The position numbers and the translations under genes were made by a program. A model generated the notes under the pieces. It was not told the DNA's origin. It worked only from the letters and a program-made list of their open reading frames with translations, and did not search any database. Below are positions 5,696 through 10,246 of a stretch of DNA of 10,246 bases, one piece after another; positions within the stretch are counted from its first letter, which is position 1, and each line of letters starts with the position of its first letter. This DNA comes from Lentisphaeria bacterium (lineage in GTDB: Bacteria > Verrucomicrobiota > Lentisphaeria > Victivallales > UBA1829): assembly GCA_019408975.1 (NCBI GenBank), contig DXVA01000149.1, positions 1 through 10,246 of the forward strand. The letters run 5' to 3'.

Positions 5696-6472
5696 ATGGG
5701 AATGCTTGACAACATTCAAACCGGGCGGGAAAACAAGCCGCCTCGAATCATGATTTACGGCAGCGAAGGCGTGGGGAAGTCGACGTTTGGAGCATCCGCG
5801 CCGGGAGCGATCTTCATCCACACCGAAGACGGTCTCGGCGAAATCGACTGCCGGAAATTCCCGCTTGCACATTCGCTTTCCGAGGTGATCGCAGAACTGA
5901 CCGCGCTCCGGGACGAAGCTCACGAGTTCCAGTCCGTCGTTGTGGATTCCGTTGACTGGCTCGAGCGCCTCATCTTCGATGAGGTCTGCCGCGAATTCGG
6001 TGTCCGTTCCATCGAAAAAGCCGACGGCGGTTACGGCAGGGGATATACCCATGCGCTGACTCACTGGCGAAAGGTCATCAGCCTGCTTCAGGAACTGCGT
6101 GACAAGCGCGGAATGATGGTCATTCTGGTCGCCCATGCGAAGGTCGAACGGTTCGAAGATCCGGAAAACGCCGCCTACGATCGCTACACACCGCGTCTCC
6201 ACAAGCACGCTGCGAGCCTGATCGCGGAATGGGTCGACGCCGTTCTGTTCGCGAACAAGAAGTTCCGGGTGACAAAGGAGAACGCCGGATTCAACGGAGA
6301 ACGCGCGATCGCCGCTCCCATAGGCGCGGATGGCGGGGAACGCATCATCCGCACGGTGGGAAGCCCCGCCTGCATCGCGAAGAACCGTTACGGTCTGCCG
6401 TCGGAAATTCCGCTCTCGTGGCAGGCATTCATTGAGGCATACACAAAAATCGAGGAGAACCATCATGAGTAA
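5696..6472 (+). CDS. Sak4-like RecA-fold phage ATPase (AAA_24 type)
   Basis: 258 residues. ATG 5696 is chosen because GGAGGG (5681-5686) precedes it by about 9 nt; the in-frame TTG at 5672 overlaps the previous gene's stop and has no such site. Motifs in order: Walker A GSEGVGKST (22-30), acidic segment HTEDGLGEID (42-51), Walker B VVVDSVDWLE (81-90) and the sensor-like stretch VILVAHAKVERF (142-153). The absence of the long N- and C-terminal RecA regions and the context mark it as a phage nucleotide-binding protein of the AAA_24/Sak4 group. These bind single-stranded DNA and promote annealing or strand exchange. It is the likely partner of the exonuclease at 2744 and the DUF669 protein at 6834. 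The gene's last 8 nt overlap the NrdD-tail micro-gene. Confidence 0.85.
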   Translation: MGMLDNIQTGRENKPPRIMIYGSEGVGKSTFGASAPGAIFIHTEDGLGEIDCRKFPLAHSLSEVIAELTALRDEAHEFQSVVVDSVDWLERLIFDEVCREFGVRSIEKADGGYGRGYTHALTHWRKVISLLQELRDKRGMMVILVAHAKVERFEDPENAAYDRYTPRLHKHAASLIAEWVDAVLFANKKFRVTKENAGFNGERAIAAPIGADGGERIIRTVGSPACIAKNRYGLPSEIPLSWQAFIEAYTKIEENHHE

Positions 6473-6635
6473 GTGCGGAGCCATCTGCGAGGTCTTCAGC
6501 CGCGTCTGCGGGTATTTTCGGCCCGTGACGAACTGGAATAAGGGCAAGCAGGAGGAATTCAAGGAAAGAAAGGTTTTCGAGGTGAAGAAATATGCACGAA
6601 AAAATCCGGACGGCAAATCGCCCGCTGGTGTGTGA
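6465..6635 (+). CDS. Free-standing NrdD C-terminal (glycyl-radical) micro-protein
   Basis: 56 residues from ATG 6465, with GAGGAG (6452-6457) 7 nt upstream; the frame extends further left only as shadow of the ATPase gene. Residues 11-39 read FSRVCGYFRPVTNWNKGKQE and on through EFKERKVFE. This is the C-terminal tail of anaerobic (class III) ribonucleoside-triphosphate reductase, including the RVCGY glycyl-radical core with Gly16 as the candidate radical residue and the WNxGK...EfxxR phrase that follows it in many NrdD enzymes. The catalytic barrel and the full four-cysteine zinc site are absent; only Cys4, Cys8 and Cys15 remain. It overlaps both neighbours, so it is a genuine member of the operon. 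By analogy with GrcA/YfiD, which supplies a spare glycyl-radical domain to pyruvate formate-lyase, it might repair or tune host NrdD. A decayed fragment is less likely given its own ribosome site and clean motif. Confidence 0.72.
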   Translation: MSKCGAICEVFSRVCGYFRPVTNWNKGKQEEFKERKVFEVKKYARKNPDGKSPAGV

Positions 6636-6816
6636 CGTCTGCGGCGGAATGATCCAGGTCGGGGAACCGTTCCGTGCTGTGCGGGATGAGTATTCGCCTG
6701 TTGAGTATCACGAACACATCCAGTGTCCCGGCAGTCCGGCAGTCGCGGTAAGCAAACCGCCCCCGGAACCGCCGAAAATCACAGCATTCAATCACCACTG
6801 CCATTGCATGGCATAA
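6592..6816 (+). CDS. Small zinc-binding protein
   Basis: 74 residues, ATG 6592 with GAGGTG (6579-6584) 7 nt upstream. It overlaps the preceding micro-gene by 44 nt in another frame. Residues 12-47 contain LVCDVCGGMIQVGEPFRAV, then EYHEHIQCPG. Cys14 and Cys17 form a CxxC knuckle, with His40 or His42 and Cys45 as the second ligand pair, typical of a treble-clef or LIM-like zinc site. A proline-rich stretch follows and the C-terminus ends in HHCHC plus two residues, a possible second metal site. It lies between recombination genes, so nucleic-acid or protein binding in that pathway is plausible, but no specific function can be assigned. It is too short for an enzyme of known type. Confidence 0.68.
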   Translation: MHEKIRTANRPLVCDVCGGMIQVGEPFRAVRDEYSPVEYHEHIQCPGSPAVAVSKPPPEPPKITAFNHHCHCMA

Positions 6817-6833
6817 CATGGGAGAAAACACAA

Positions 6834-7310
6834 ATGTCCACAATCAATTTCAACGCGAACGAAGTCGAACCATCGACCGGTTATGATCCGATTCCGGCCG
6901 GTAAATACCAGGCAGTCATCACCGAATCGGAAATGAAACCCACCAAGACGGGAAACGGGCAGTATCTCCAGCTGGAATTCGAGATCATTGAGGGTGAATA
7001 CAAGAACAGGAAAGTCTGGGCACGCCTGAATCTGGAAAATGCGAACGCGGACGCGGTCCGGATCGCCCGGGCGGATCTCTCCGCCATCTGCCGCGCGGTG
7101 AATGTGCTTCAGCCGCGTGATTCGGTGGAACTGCACAATCTTCCGCTCACAATCACCGTGCGCTGCAAAAAGAATCAGGATGACGAGATCGTCAACGAGA
7201 TCAAGGGCTACGGTCCGCGAACGTCTCTTTCCGGCGTTGCCGCGGCCAAGCCCGCGACGCCGCCTCCGCAGAGCGGTGCGAACTCCGCGCCCCCATGGGC
7301 AAGGAAATAA
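6834..7310 (+). CDS. DUF669 phage protein (putative ssDNA-binding)
   Basis: 158 residues, ATG 6834 with GGGAG (6820-6824) 9 nt upstream. Residues 1-125 fit DUF669: INFNANEVEPS, then YDPIPAGKYQAVITESEMKP (18-37), GNGQYLQLEFEIIEGEYKNR, VWARLNLEN, a helix with DLSAICRAV, and the ITVRCKK strand. The fold is a predicted beta-rich barrel, and these proteins occur beside Sak4-type ATPases, consistent with a single-strand-binding role. The last ~30 residues are low-complexity Ala/Pro (PATPPPQSG) ending in PPWARK, which resembles a flexible tail with an aromatic tip as in SSB proteins, although without the acidic residues. It follows the zinc protein by 17 nt and precedes the membrane block by 3 nt. 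Confidence 0.83.
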   Translation: MSTINFNANEVEPSTGYDPIPAGKYQAVITESEMKPTKTGNGQYLQLEFEIIEGEYKNRKVWARLNLENANADAVRIARADLSAICRAVNVLQPRDSVELHNLPLTITVRCKKNQDDEIVNEIKGYGPRTSLSGVAAAKPATPPPQSGANSAPPWARK

Positions 7311-7313
7311 CCC

Positions 7314-7568
7314 ATGACACGGCTGTTTGCTCCGGTTTTCTGGCTGACGACAACGATTGTTCTGGCGAGACTGACCGCGCATCTCGCGCCATATCTCGTC
7401 GGAACGGACACTCTTGCGGAGCAAGTCAACGGAACCTTGCCCGCAGGAATGCTCTATCAGGTCGGACTCGAATCACTCAACACCATTTTCAATCTGGCCG
7501 TCTGGTTCTGTATCGGATGGCTGATCGTGCGAATTTTCAAATTGGCAAAGGAAAAACAACATGCGTAA
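7314..7568 (+). CDS. Small two-span membrane protein
   Basis: 84 residues, ATG 7314 with AAGGA (7301-7305) 8 nt upstream, 3 nt after the DUF669 stop. Two hydrophobic helices are visible, about residues 5-28 (FAPVFWLTTTIVLARLTA) and 56-76 (TIFNLAVWFCIGWLIVRIF), joined by a ~25-residue polar loop, with a basic C-terminus (KLAKEKQHA) predicted to be cytoplasmic. There is no signal-peptidase site. The last 8 nt overlap the SPFH lipoprotein gene, so the two are probably co-translated. SPFH proteins often pair with a small membrane partner such as NfeD; this one lacks NfeD features, but a partner role is a reasonable guess. A holin is an alternative by size and topology, although position in a recombination operon argues against it. 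Confidence 0.7.
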   Translation: MTRLFAPVFWLTTTIVLARLTAHLAPYLVGTDTLAEQVNGTLPAGMLYQVGLESLNTIFNLAVWFCIGWLIVRIFKLAKEKQHA

Positions 7569-8514
7569 TTTCAATTTTATCCTTCTTCTCGTCGCACTCT
7601 TTACTGTGGTTGGACTCACCGGCTGCGGACCGTATCCGACTGAACAGGCGGTTGAGGTCAAAAACAACGAAACCGCCTTTGTGGTTCCGCTGGAAGGCGA
7701 CTCCAAATCGAAACAGGCACAGTTCATGAGCATCGAATATCTCGAAAAGGCGAAAGTTGCAACCAAGCGTATCGTGATCCCGCTGCGGAAACGATCGCTC
7801 GGCAGAGCATGGTTCGATTATGAGTGGATTCCGCTTGCCCGCGTAATCGTCGTCGATCGTTCTCCGGTAACACGGGAGTGGCTGGACAAAGAGGGTATAA
7901 AAGTTGAATCTCTGGACTCCGTCGGCTTTACGGTCGGAGTAAACTGCACCAGTATGATCCGGGAAGAGGATGCGGCAAAGTTCCTCTATTATTACCCCGG
8001 AAATTCGCTGGCTGACGTGATGAACAAAAACGTCAAGGGTTTTATCCAGAACGTCCTCGCCCGCGAGTTTGGAAGCCGAGATCTCTCGGTCTGTCAGAAA
8101 GAAAAGAAAAACATCGTTCTTGATCTGGCAAAAGAACTGGAAACGCATTTTGCACAGTATGGTATCACCATCAGCAATGTCGGAATTGCGGACGGCATGA
8201 GTTACGACAATGCCGAGGTGCAGAAAACCATTGATGCCGTGTTTGTGAATGAAACCCGGGTCAAACAGGCGGAACAGGAACGCGAAGCACAAAAAATTAT
8301 CAATGAAAAAGAGTTGAGTATCGCTCAGAATGAACGTTTGAAGGCGGAAGAATTTGCGAAAGCCGCAGAAGCTCAGACAAAAATGGTGGAGCTCAAGATC
8401 CGGCAGATGGAAGCGGAAGCTCGTCTGGAATCCGCGAAACGCTGGGACGGCAAAACTCCCTCCGGCGTTGTTCCTTCCAACAGCCCGTTTCTGTTCCAGT
8501 TCGGGAACAAATGA
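7561..8514 (+). CDS. SPFH/band 7 (prohibitin-like) lipoprotein
   Basis: 317 residues, ATG 7561 with AAAGGA upstream, overlapping the previous gene by 8 nt. Residues 3-18 are a hydrophobic signal followed by the lipobox LTGC with Cys22 as lipidation site. The residue after it is Gly, so there is no inner-membrane retention Asp and outer-membrane sorting is possible. Residues about 30-215 look like an SPFH/band 7 domain: the strand region VKNNETAFVVPLEG, IPLARVIVVDRSPVTREW, the VGFTVGVNCTS strand and NKNVKGFIQNVLAREFGS. Residues about 225-292 are a long charged coiled coil (KQAEQEREAQKIINEKELS), ending in KRWDGKTPSG, the KWDGxLP-type ending common in band 7 proteins. SPFH proteins assemble into membrane rings and regulate proteases. 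In E. coli HflK/HflC control FtsH and lambda's lysogeny decision, which gives a possible link to phage biology. Lipid anchoring instead of a membrane helix is unusual. Confidence 0.82.
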   Translation: MRNFNFILLLVALFTVVGLTGCGPYPTEQAVEVKNNETAFVVPLEGDSKSKQAQFMSIEYLEKAKVATKRIVIPLRKRSLGRAWFDYEWIPLARVIVVDRSPVTREWLDKEGIKVESLDSVGFTVGVNCTSMIREEDAAKFLYYYPGNSLADVMNKNVKGFIQNVLAREFGSRDLSVCQKEKKNIVLDLAKELETHFAQYGITISNVGIADGMSYDNAEVQKTIDAVFVNETRVKQAEQEREAQKIINEKELSIAQNERLKAEEFAKAAEAQTKMVELKIRQMEAEARLESAKRWDGKTPSGVVPSNSPFLFQFGNK

Positions 8515-8520
8515 CAAAGG

Positions 8521-8811
8521 TTATCTGTTATGAACACTTCTCTCTTTTTCTCGCAAGGTAGAAAGTTTCAATGCGGAATTCTTTCGCTCCGTTTTCTTTG
8601 CTTTTTCTTTGGCTTCAGCTCGCTCCTCATCCTCACGCTGCTCTTTACGAATACGGCGGTGCGTGTAAACGGAACAAATCAAGCCGACAAGAGTTCCAGA
8701 CTCTTTTACCGCCTGAACCACAAGCAAAGTACAGATGATGCCAACGGTAAATCCGCCGACAAAAGAGTCGGGGATATAACAGGAGAGTCGTTCAAACAAA
8801 TAATCAAACAC
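8521..8811 (-). CDS. Possible small membrane coiled-coil protein, leftward
   Basis: 96 residues on the minus strand, GTG start at 8811 with AAGGGG 9 nt upstream and a promoter-like sequence (8877-8904) a further ~65 nt upstream. Residues 16-47 are hydrophobic (GGFTVGIICTLLVVQAV and LVGLICSVY), followed by a highly charged helix (RIRKEQREDEERAEAKEKAK) to the C-terminus. That is a natural layout for a membrane-anchored coiled-coil protein. Codon use (CAG, GGC, GTC, ATC, no ATA) matches the neighbours better than the plus-strand reading. It would be the only leftward gene inside the rightward operon and would produce antisense RNA. The coiled coil could interact with the SPFH coiled coil next door; that is a guess. 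Confidence 0.5.
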   Translation of the reverse strand: MFDYLFERLSCYIPDSFVGGFTVGIICTLLVVQAVKESGTLVGLICSVYTHRRIRKEQREDEERAEAKEKAKKTERKNSALKLSTLREKERSVHNR

Positions 8812-8934
8812 GACTGGGAACCCCTTTTTAATTTGATGTTGGTTGTCTGCACTTTCCTCGCTGCAACGACATTTTCAATATATCGCTTGAAAATGGAATT
8901 TCAACTTGATAAGGAAAGCAGGCAAAACAAATGA
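8530..8934 (+). CDS. Possible two-span membrane protein (competes with 8521-8811 minus)
   Basis: 134 residues, ATG 8530 with AAAGG 9 nt upstream. The stop overlaps the rusA start (ATGA at 8931-8934), as expected for an operon member. Hydrophobic helices at about residues 17-42 and 98-118 flank a polar loop. Against it, glutamine is always CAA and the rare codons AGA and ATA recur, unlike the neighbours, and the first hydrophobic stretch is exactly what one gets by reading a Lys/Glu-rich coiled-coil gene backwards. The opposite strand holds a rival open frame with better codon use. No family recognised. Only one of the two is likely to be real; operon logic favours this one, composition favours the other. 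Confidence 0.42.
   Translation: MNTSLFFSQGRKFQCGILSLRFLCFFFGFSSLLILTLLFTNTAVRVNGTNQADKSSRLFYRLNHKQSTDDANGKSADKRVGDITGESFKQIIKHDWEPLFNLMLVVCTFLAATTFSIYRLKMEFQLDKESRQNK
8877..8904 (-). promoter_or_regulatory. Leftward sigma-70-like promoter
   Basis: On the minus strand, TTGAAA (complement of 8899-8904) and TATATT (complement of 8877-8882) are separated by 16 bp; each matches its consensus at 5 of 6 positions. The start point would be near 8870, leaving a leader of about 60 nt before the GTG at 8811 with its AAGGGG site. This supports the leftward reading of 8521-8811. The region is AT-rich, so a chance match is possible. Confidence 0.4.
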
Positions 8935-9293
8935 TATTGGAACTGGAACTGCCGTGGCCGCCCAGCGTGAATCATTACTACCGGCATGTCGGGCCGAGAG
9001 TGCTGATCAGCCGTGACGGGCGGAAATACCGTGAATTAGTGACCACGCTCGTGAACCGGAACGGCTTTCGTCCATTTCAGGGCAGAATTTCGCTGCGTGC
9101 GGAATTCTATCCTCCGGATCGGCGTCGCCGGGATTTGGACAACGTTGGCGGAAAAGTCCTGCTGGATACTTTGCAAGCCGCAGGGCTTTTCAAAGATGAC
9201 AGTCAGATCAAACGAATCCTGCTTGAAATGCATGAACCGATAGAAGGCGGCATGTGTTTCATAAAACTGGAAGACATGGATGGGATAGAATGA
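8931..9293 (+). CDS. rusA: RusA-family Holliday junction resolvase
   Basis: 120 residues, ATG 8931. The N-terminus has LPWPPSVNHYYRH (7-19), the family's opening motif. DRRRRDLDN (63-71) contains Asp68 and Asp70, Lys75 lies in the next turn, and LFKDDSQIKRI (86-95) contains Asp89/Asp90. These correspond to the metal-binding aspartates (Asp70, Asp72, Asp91) and Lys76 of E. coli RusA. The enzyme is a small dimeric endonuclease that cuts four-way junctions symmetrically. Here it would resolve intermediates made by the exonuclease and Sak4-like annealing system. Length is exactly that of the family. Its start may overlap a preceding frame and its stop overlaps the next start (ATGA at 9290-9293), placing it firmly in the operon. 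Confidence 0.93.
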   Translation: MILELELPWPPSVNHYYRHVGPRVLISRDGRKYRELVTTLVNRNGFRPFQGRISLRAEFYPPDRRRRDLDNVGGKVLLDTLQAAGLFKDDSQIKRILLEMHEPIEGGMCFIKLEDMDGIE

Positions 9294-9514
9294 AAGAACG
9301 ACGACAGAACGGCGGACGACGCAGGCAAATCGTCCAGGAATTCGTGAAAAACATTACCGACGATACCCCGCGACTGGTCTGTTTCCTCTATATGAACGGT
9401 TACAAGGACGGCGCGATCCGGAGAATCCTGAAGATTGACAGACAACGTCTCCAGCAAATCAAGACACAGCTTGCCTTTGACCTGATCAAGGCGGGAATAC
9501 GGAATTCAGAATAG
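9290..9514 (+). CDS. Small HTH protein, sigma region 4-like
   Basis: 74 residues from ATG 9290, coupled to the rusA stop by an ATGA overlap; the open frame upstream (from 9254) is shadow of rusA. The N-terminus is very basic (MKERRQNGGRRRQ). Residues about 28-68 (RLVCFLYMNGYKDGAIRRIL, then KIDRQRLQQIKTQLAFDL) form a predicted helix-turn-helix and end in IKAGI. This aligns without gaps to the end of the sigma-like protein at 2059 (EIARRTALT through ALLEAGV), sharing the I.R, R, L and AG positions. It is probably a DNA-binding regulator, such as a stand-alone region 4-like late-gene activator. It is the last rightward gene before the toxin-antitoxin pair, and its 3' end overlaps the toxin's 3' end by 9 bp. 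Confidence 0.75.
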   Translation: MKERRQNGGRRRQIVQEFVKNITDDTPRLVCFLYMNGYKDGAIRRILKIDRQRLQQIKTQLAFDLIKAGIRNSE

Positions 9515-9781
9515 ATCGCTGTGTGAACCAGTTCGCAAAAGAGTAAGAACCAAGACCGTGTCATCATAGTCATAGATCAGGAGCCAGTCCGGACGGATAT
9601 GACACTCATGGAGTCCGGAATAATCCCCAATTAAAATATGATCTTGATATTCCGGAGGCAATGTTTTCCCTGTGGCAAGCATTCGGATGACATTGTCCAA
9701 CAGCTCCATGTTTTCGCCCCGCTTCATCATTAGTTTATACTGTTTTTTGAAGCGGGAAGACCACTTGACTGCATAATTCAT
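9506..9781 (-). CDS. yafQ: YafQ-family mRNA interferase toxin
   Basis: 91 residues, minus strand, ATG 9779-9781 overlapping the antitoxin stop by 4 nt. Family features: SSRFKKQYKLMMKRG (8-22), LPPEYQDHILIGDYSG (41-56), LHECHIRPDWLLIYDY (57-72) and the final RTGSHSDLF (83-91). Catalytic residues match E. coli YafQ: His48 (H50), His61 (H63), Asp65 (D67) and His87 (H87), while the D61 position is Glu59. YafQ is a RelE-fold ribonuclease that cuts mRNA at the ribosome and is neutralised by the upstream-encoded antitoxin. All key residues and full length are present, so it looks active. In a prophage or plasmid it would aid element maintenance or act as anti-phage or stress module. Confidence 0.93.
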   Translation of the reverse strand: MNYAVKWSSRFKKQYKLMMKRGENMELLDNVIRMLATGKTLPPEYQDHILIGDYSGLHECHIRPDWLLIYDYDDTVLVLTLLRTGSHSDLF

Positions 9782-10050
9782 GACTTCAGCTCCCGAAGAG
9801 CCTCGTCAACATCGGCATATCCTTTGATTTTGGGATCGCGGGCAATACTTCGAGCCTCACGAAGAACGGAGAACATTTCATTATTGGGAATGTTTTCAGT
9901 AATATTGAACGGAATACCGCGAACGCGCAGAGACTGCTTGACAAAGATATTGAACGCAGTCGAAATGCTCATGCCGAGGTTTCCAAACAGCTCTTCTGCC
10001 TGCTGCTTTGTTTCTGTATCCATGCGAATGCTCAAATTGGTGGTAGCCAT
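9778..10050 (-). CDS. dinJ: RelB/DinJ-family antitoxin
   Basis: 90 residues, minus strand, ATG 10048-10050 preceded by the strong site GGAGGAGG. The N-terminus TNLSIRMDTETKQQAEEL is the ribbon-helix-helix strand and first helix of DinJ/RelB antitoxins; NLGMSISTAFNIFVKQSL is the second helix, and RGIPFNI is the conserved loop leading into the toxin-binding tail. The tail (residues 55-90) is charged and probably disordered until it wraps the toxin. It represses its own promoter, normally together with the toxin; the inverted repeat upstream at 10093-10132 is the likely operator. Start and overlap with the toxin are standard for the family. Confidence 0.92.
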   Translation of the reverse strand: MATTNLSIRMDTETKQQAEELFGNLGMSISTAFNIFVKQSLRVRGIPFNITENIPNNEMFSVLREARSIARDPKIKGYADVDEALRELKS

Positions 10051-10066
10051 ATTCGCCTCCTCCGGG

Positions 10067-10132
10067 TTTTACTTGATACAATGTAATTCATTTTACTTAA
10101 AATGCAAGCAAAAAACAGTGCATTTTATGTAA
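10067..10132. promoter_or_regulatory. Divergent control region with large inverted repeat
   Basis: Between the antitoxin and helicase starts lies an AT-rich stretch. Arms TTACTTAAAATGCA (10093-10106) and TGCATTTTATGTAA (10119-10132) are complementary at 13 of 14 positions around a 12-nt spacer. TTTTACTT also repeats directly at 10067 and 10091. A leftward promoter for the antitoxin (TTGCAT and TACATT, 16 bp apart on the minus strand) and a rightward one (TTGATA 10073-10078 with TAAAAT 10098-10103, spacing 19) are both weak matches. The repeat could be the autoregulatory operator of the toxin-antitoxin pair or a phage repressor site. Confidence 0.5.
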
Positions 10133-10166
10133 AAACCGGAATTATAAATTTAAGAAAGGGATTTTT

Positions 10167-10246
10167 ATGCAATTACGGCCTTATCAGCAGGCTGCGGTTG
10201 ACGCCGTATATGAACACCTCCGCAGCAAAGAAACAAACCCGTGCGT
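10167..10246 (+). CDS. DEAD/DEAH-type helicase, N-terminal fragment
   Basis: Only the first 26 residues are inside the window. ATG 10167 has GAAAGGG (10154-10160) 6 nt upstream. MQLRPYQQAAVDAVYEHLRS is the classic opening of superfamily 2 helicases (LRPYQ..A, a Q-motif-like element just before Walker A), as found in phage and restriction-type DEAD/DEAH helicases. Walker A and later motifs lie to the right of the window. Such a gene beside recombination genes usually begins the replication part of the phage early region. It has its own control region and is separated from the upstream operon by the leftward toxin-antitoxin pair. Confidence 0.75.
   Translation, partial: MQLRPYQQAAVDAVYEHLRSKETNPC

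Noticed and set aside
5678..6616. 312-residue open frame on the minus strand
   Set aside because: Exact antisense of the Sak4-like ATPase, whose Walker motifs prove the plus strand is coding.
7537..8517. 326-residue open frame on the minus strand
   Set aside because: Antisense of the SPFH lipoprotein; Phe/Leu-rich composition arises from reading the Glu/Lys-rich coiled coil backwards.
9824..10132. 102-residue plus-strand open frame
   Set aside because: Antisense of the DinJ-type antitoxin gene and its control region; no motif.
1..10246. tRNA, rRNA, insertion sequence or integrase/att site
   Set aside because: No cloverleaf, rRNA motif, transposase or tyrosine/serine recombinase signature was found on either strand.

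Overview
The window looks like the early (recombination and replication) region of a temperate phage or phage-plasmid integrated in, or carried by, an anaerobic bacterium. The evidence is one long rightward gene train with tight, often overlapping junctions: a sigma-70-like regulator, a PDDEXK exonuclease, three consecutive ParB-superfamily proteins, a RecA-fold (Sak4-type) ATPase, a DUF669 protein, a RusA resolvase and, at the right edge, the start of a DEAD/DEAH-type helicase. Base composition is moderate (near 50% GC by eye) with good Shine-Dalgarno sites. A 56-residue protein carrying the glycyl-radical motif of class III ribonucleotide reductase points to an anaerobic host, and a lipobox protein fits a Gram-negative-type envelope. 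The general look recalls gut Lentisphaerota/PVC phages, but that is an impression and not shown by the sequence.

Layout. Positions 1-1713 hold two overlapping rightward genes of unknown function: the first is cut by the window edge, and the second ends in a winged-helix-like domain. Positions 1714-2058 are non-coding and hold ten copies of GGTGCA (either strand) in two clusters around an AT-rich core, resembling an iteron origin or a large operator array, followed by a leader hairpin that would mask the sigma gene's ribosome binding site. From 2059 to 9514 runs the early operon: sigma-like factor, exonuclease, ParB-like 1, 2 and 3, Sak4-like ATPase, NrdD-tail micro-protein, zinc-binding small protein, DUF669 protein, a membrane block (two-TM protein, SPFH/band 7 lipoprotein, and a disputed 8521-8934 segment), RusA and a small HTH protein. 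Positions 9506-10050 carry a leftward DinJ/YafQ-type toxin-antitoxin pair. A divergent regulatory region with a large inverted repeat then precedes the helicase gene at 10167.

How they may work together. The exonuclease, Sak4-like ATPase, DUF669 protein and RusA form a homologous recombination set: end resection, annealing or strand exchange, ssDNA binding, and junction resolution. The helicase extends this into replication. The ParB-like trio and the GGTGCA array are the obvious candidates for a DNA-binding protein and its site, either for replication initiation or segregation. The sigma-like protein and the small C-terminal HTH protein sit at the two ends of the operon and resemble each other over the HTH, which suggests a transcriptional switch.

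The strongest candidate for something new is the micro-protein at 6465-6635, a free-standing glycyl-radical tail of NrdD. Second are the iteron-like array and the membrane/SPFH block embedded in a DNA-recombination operon.
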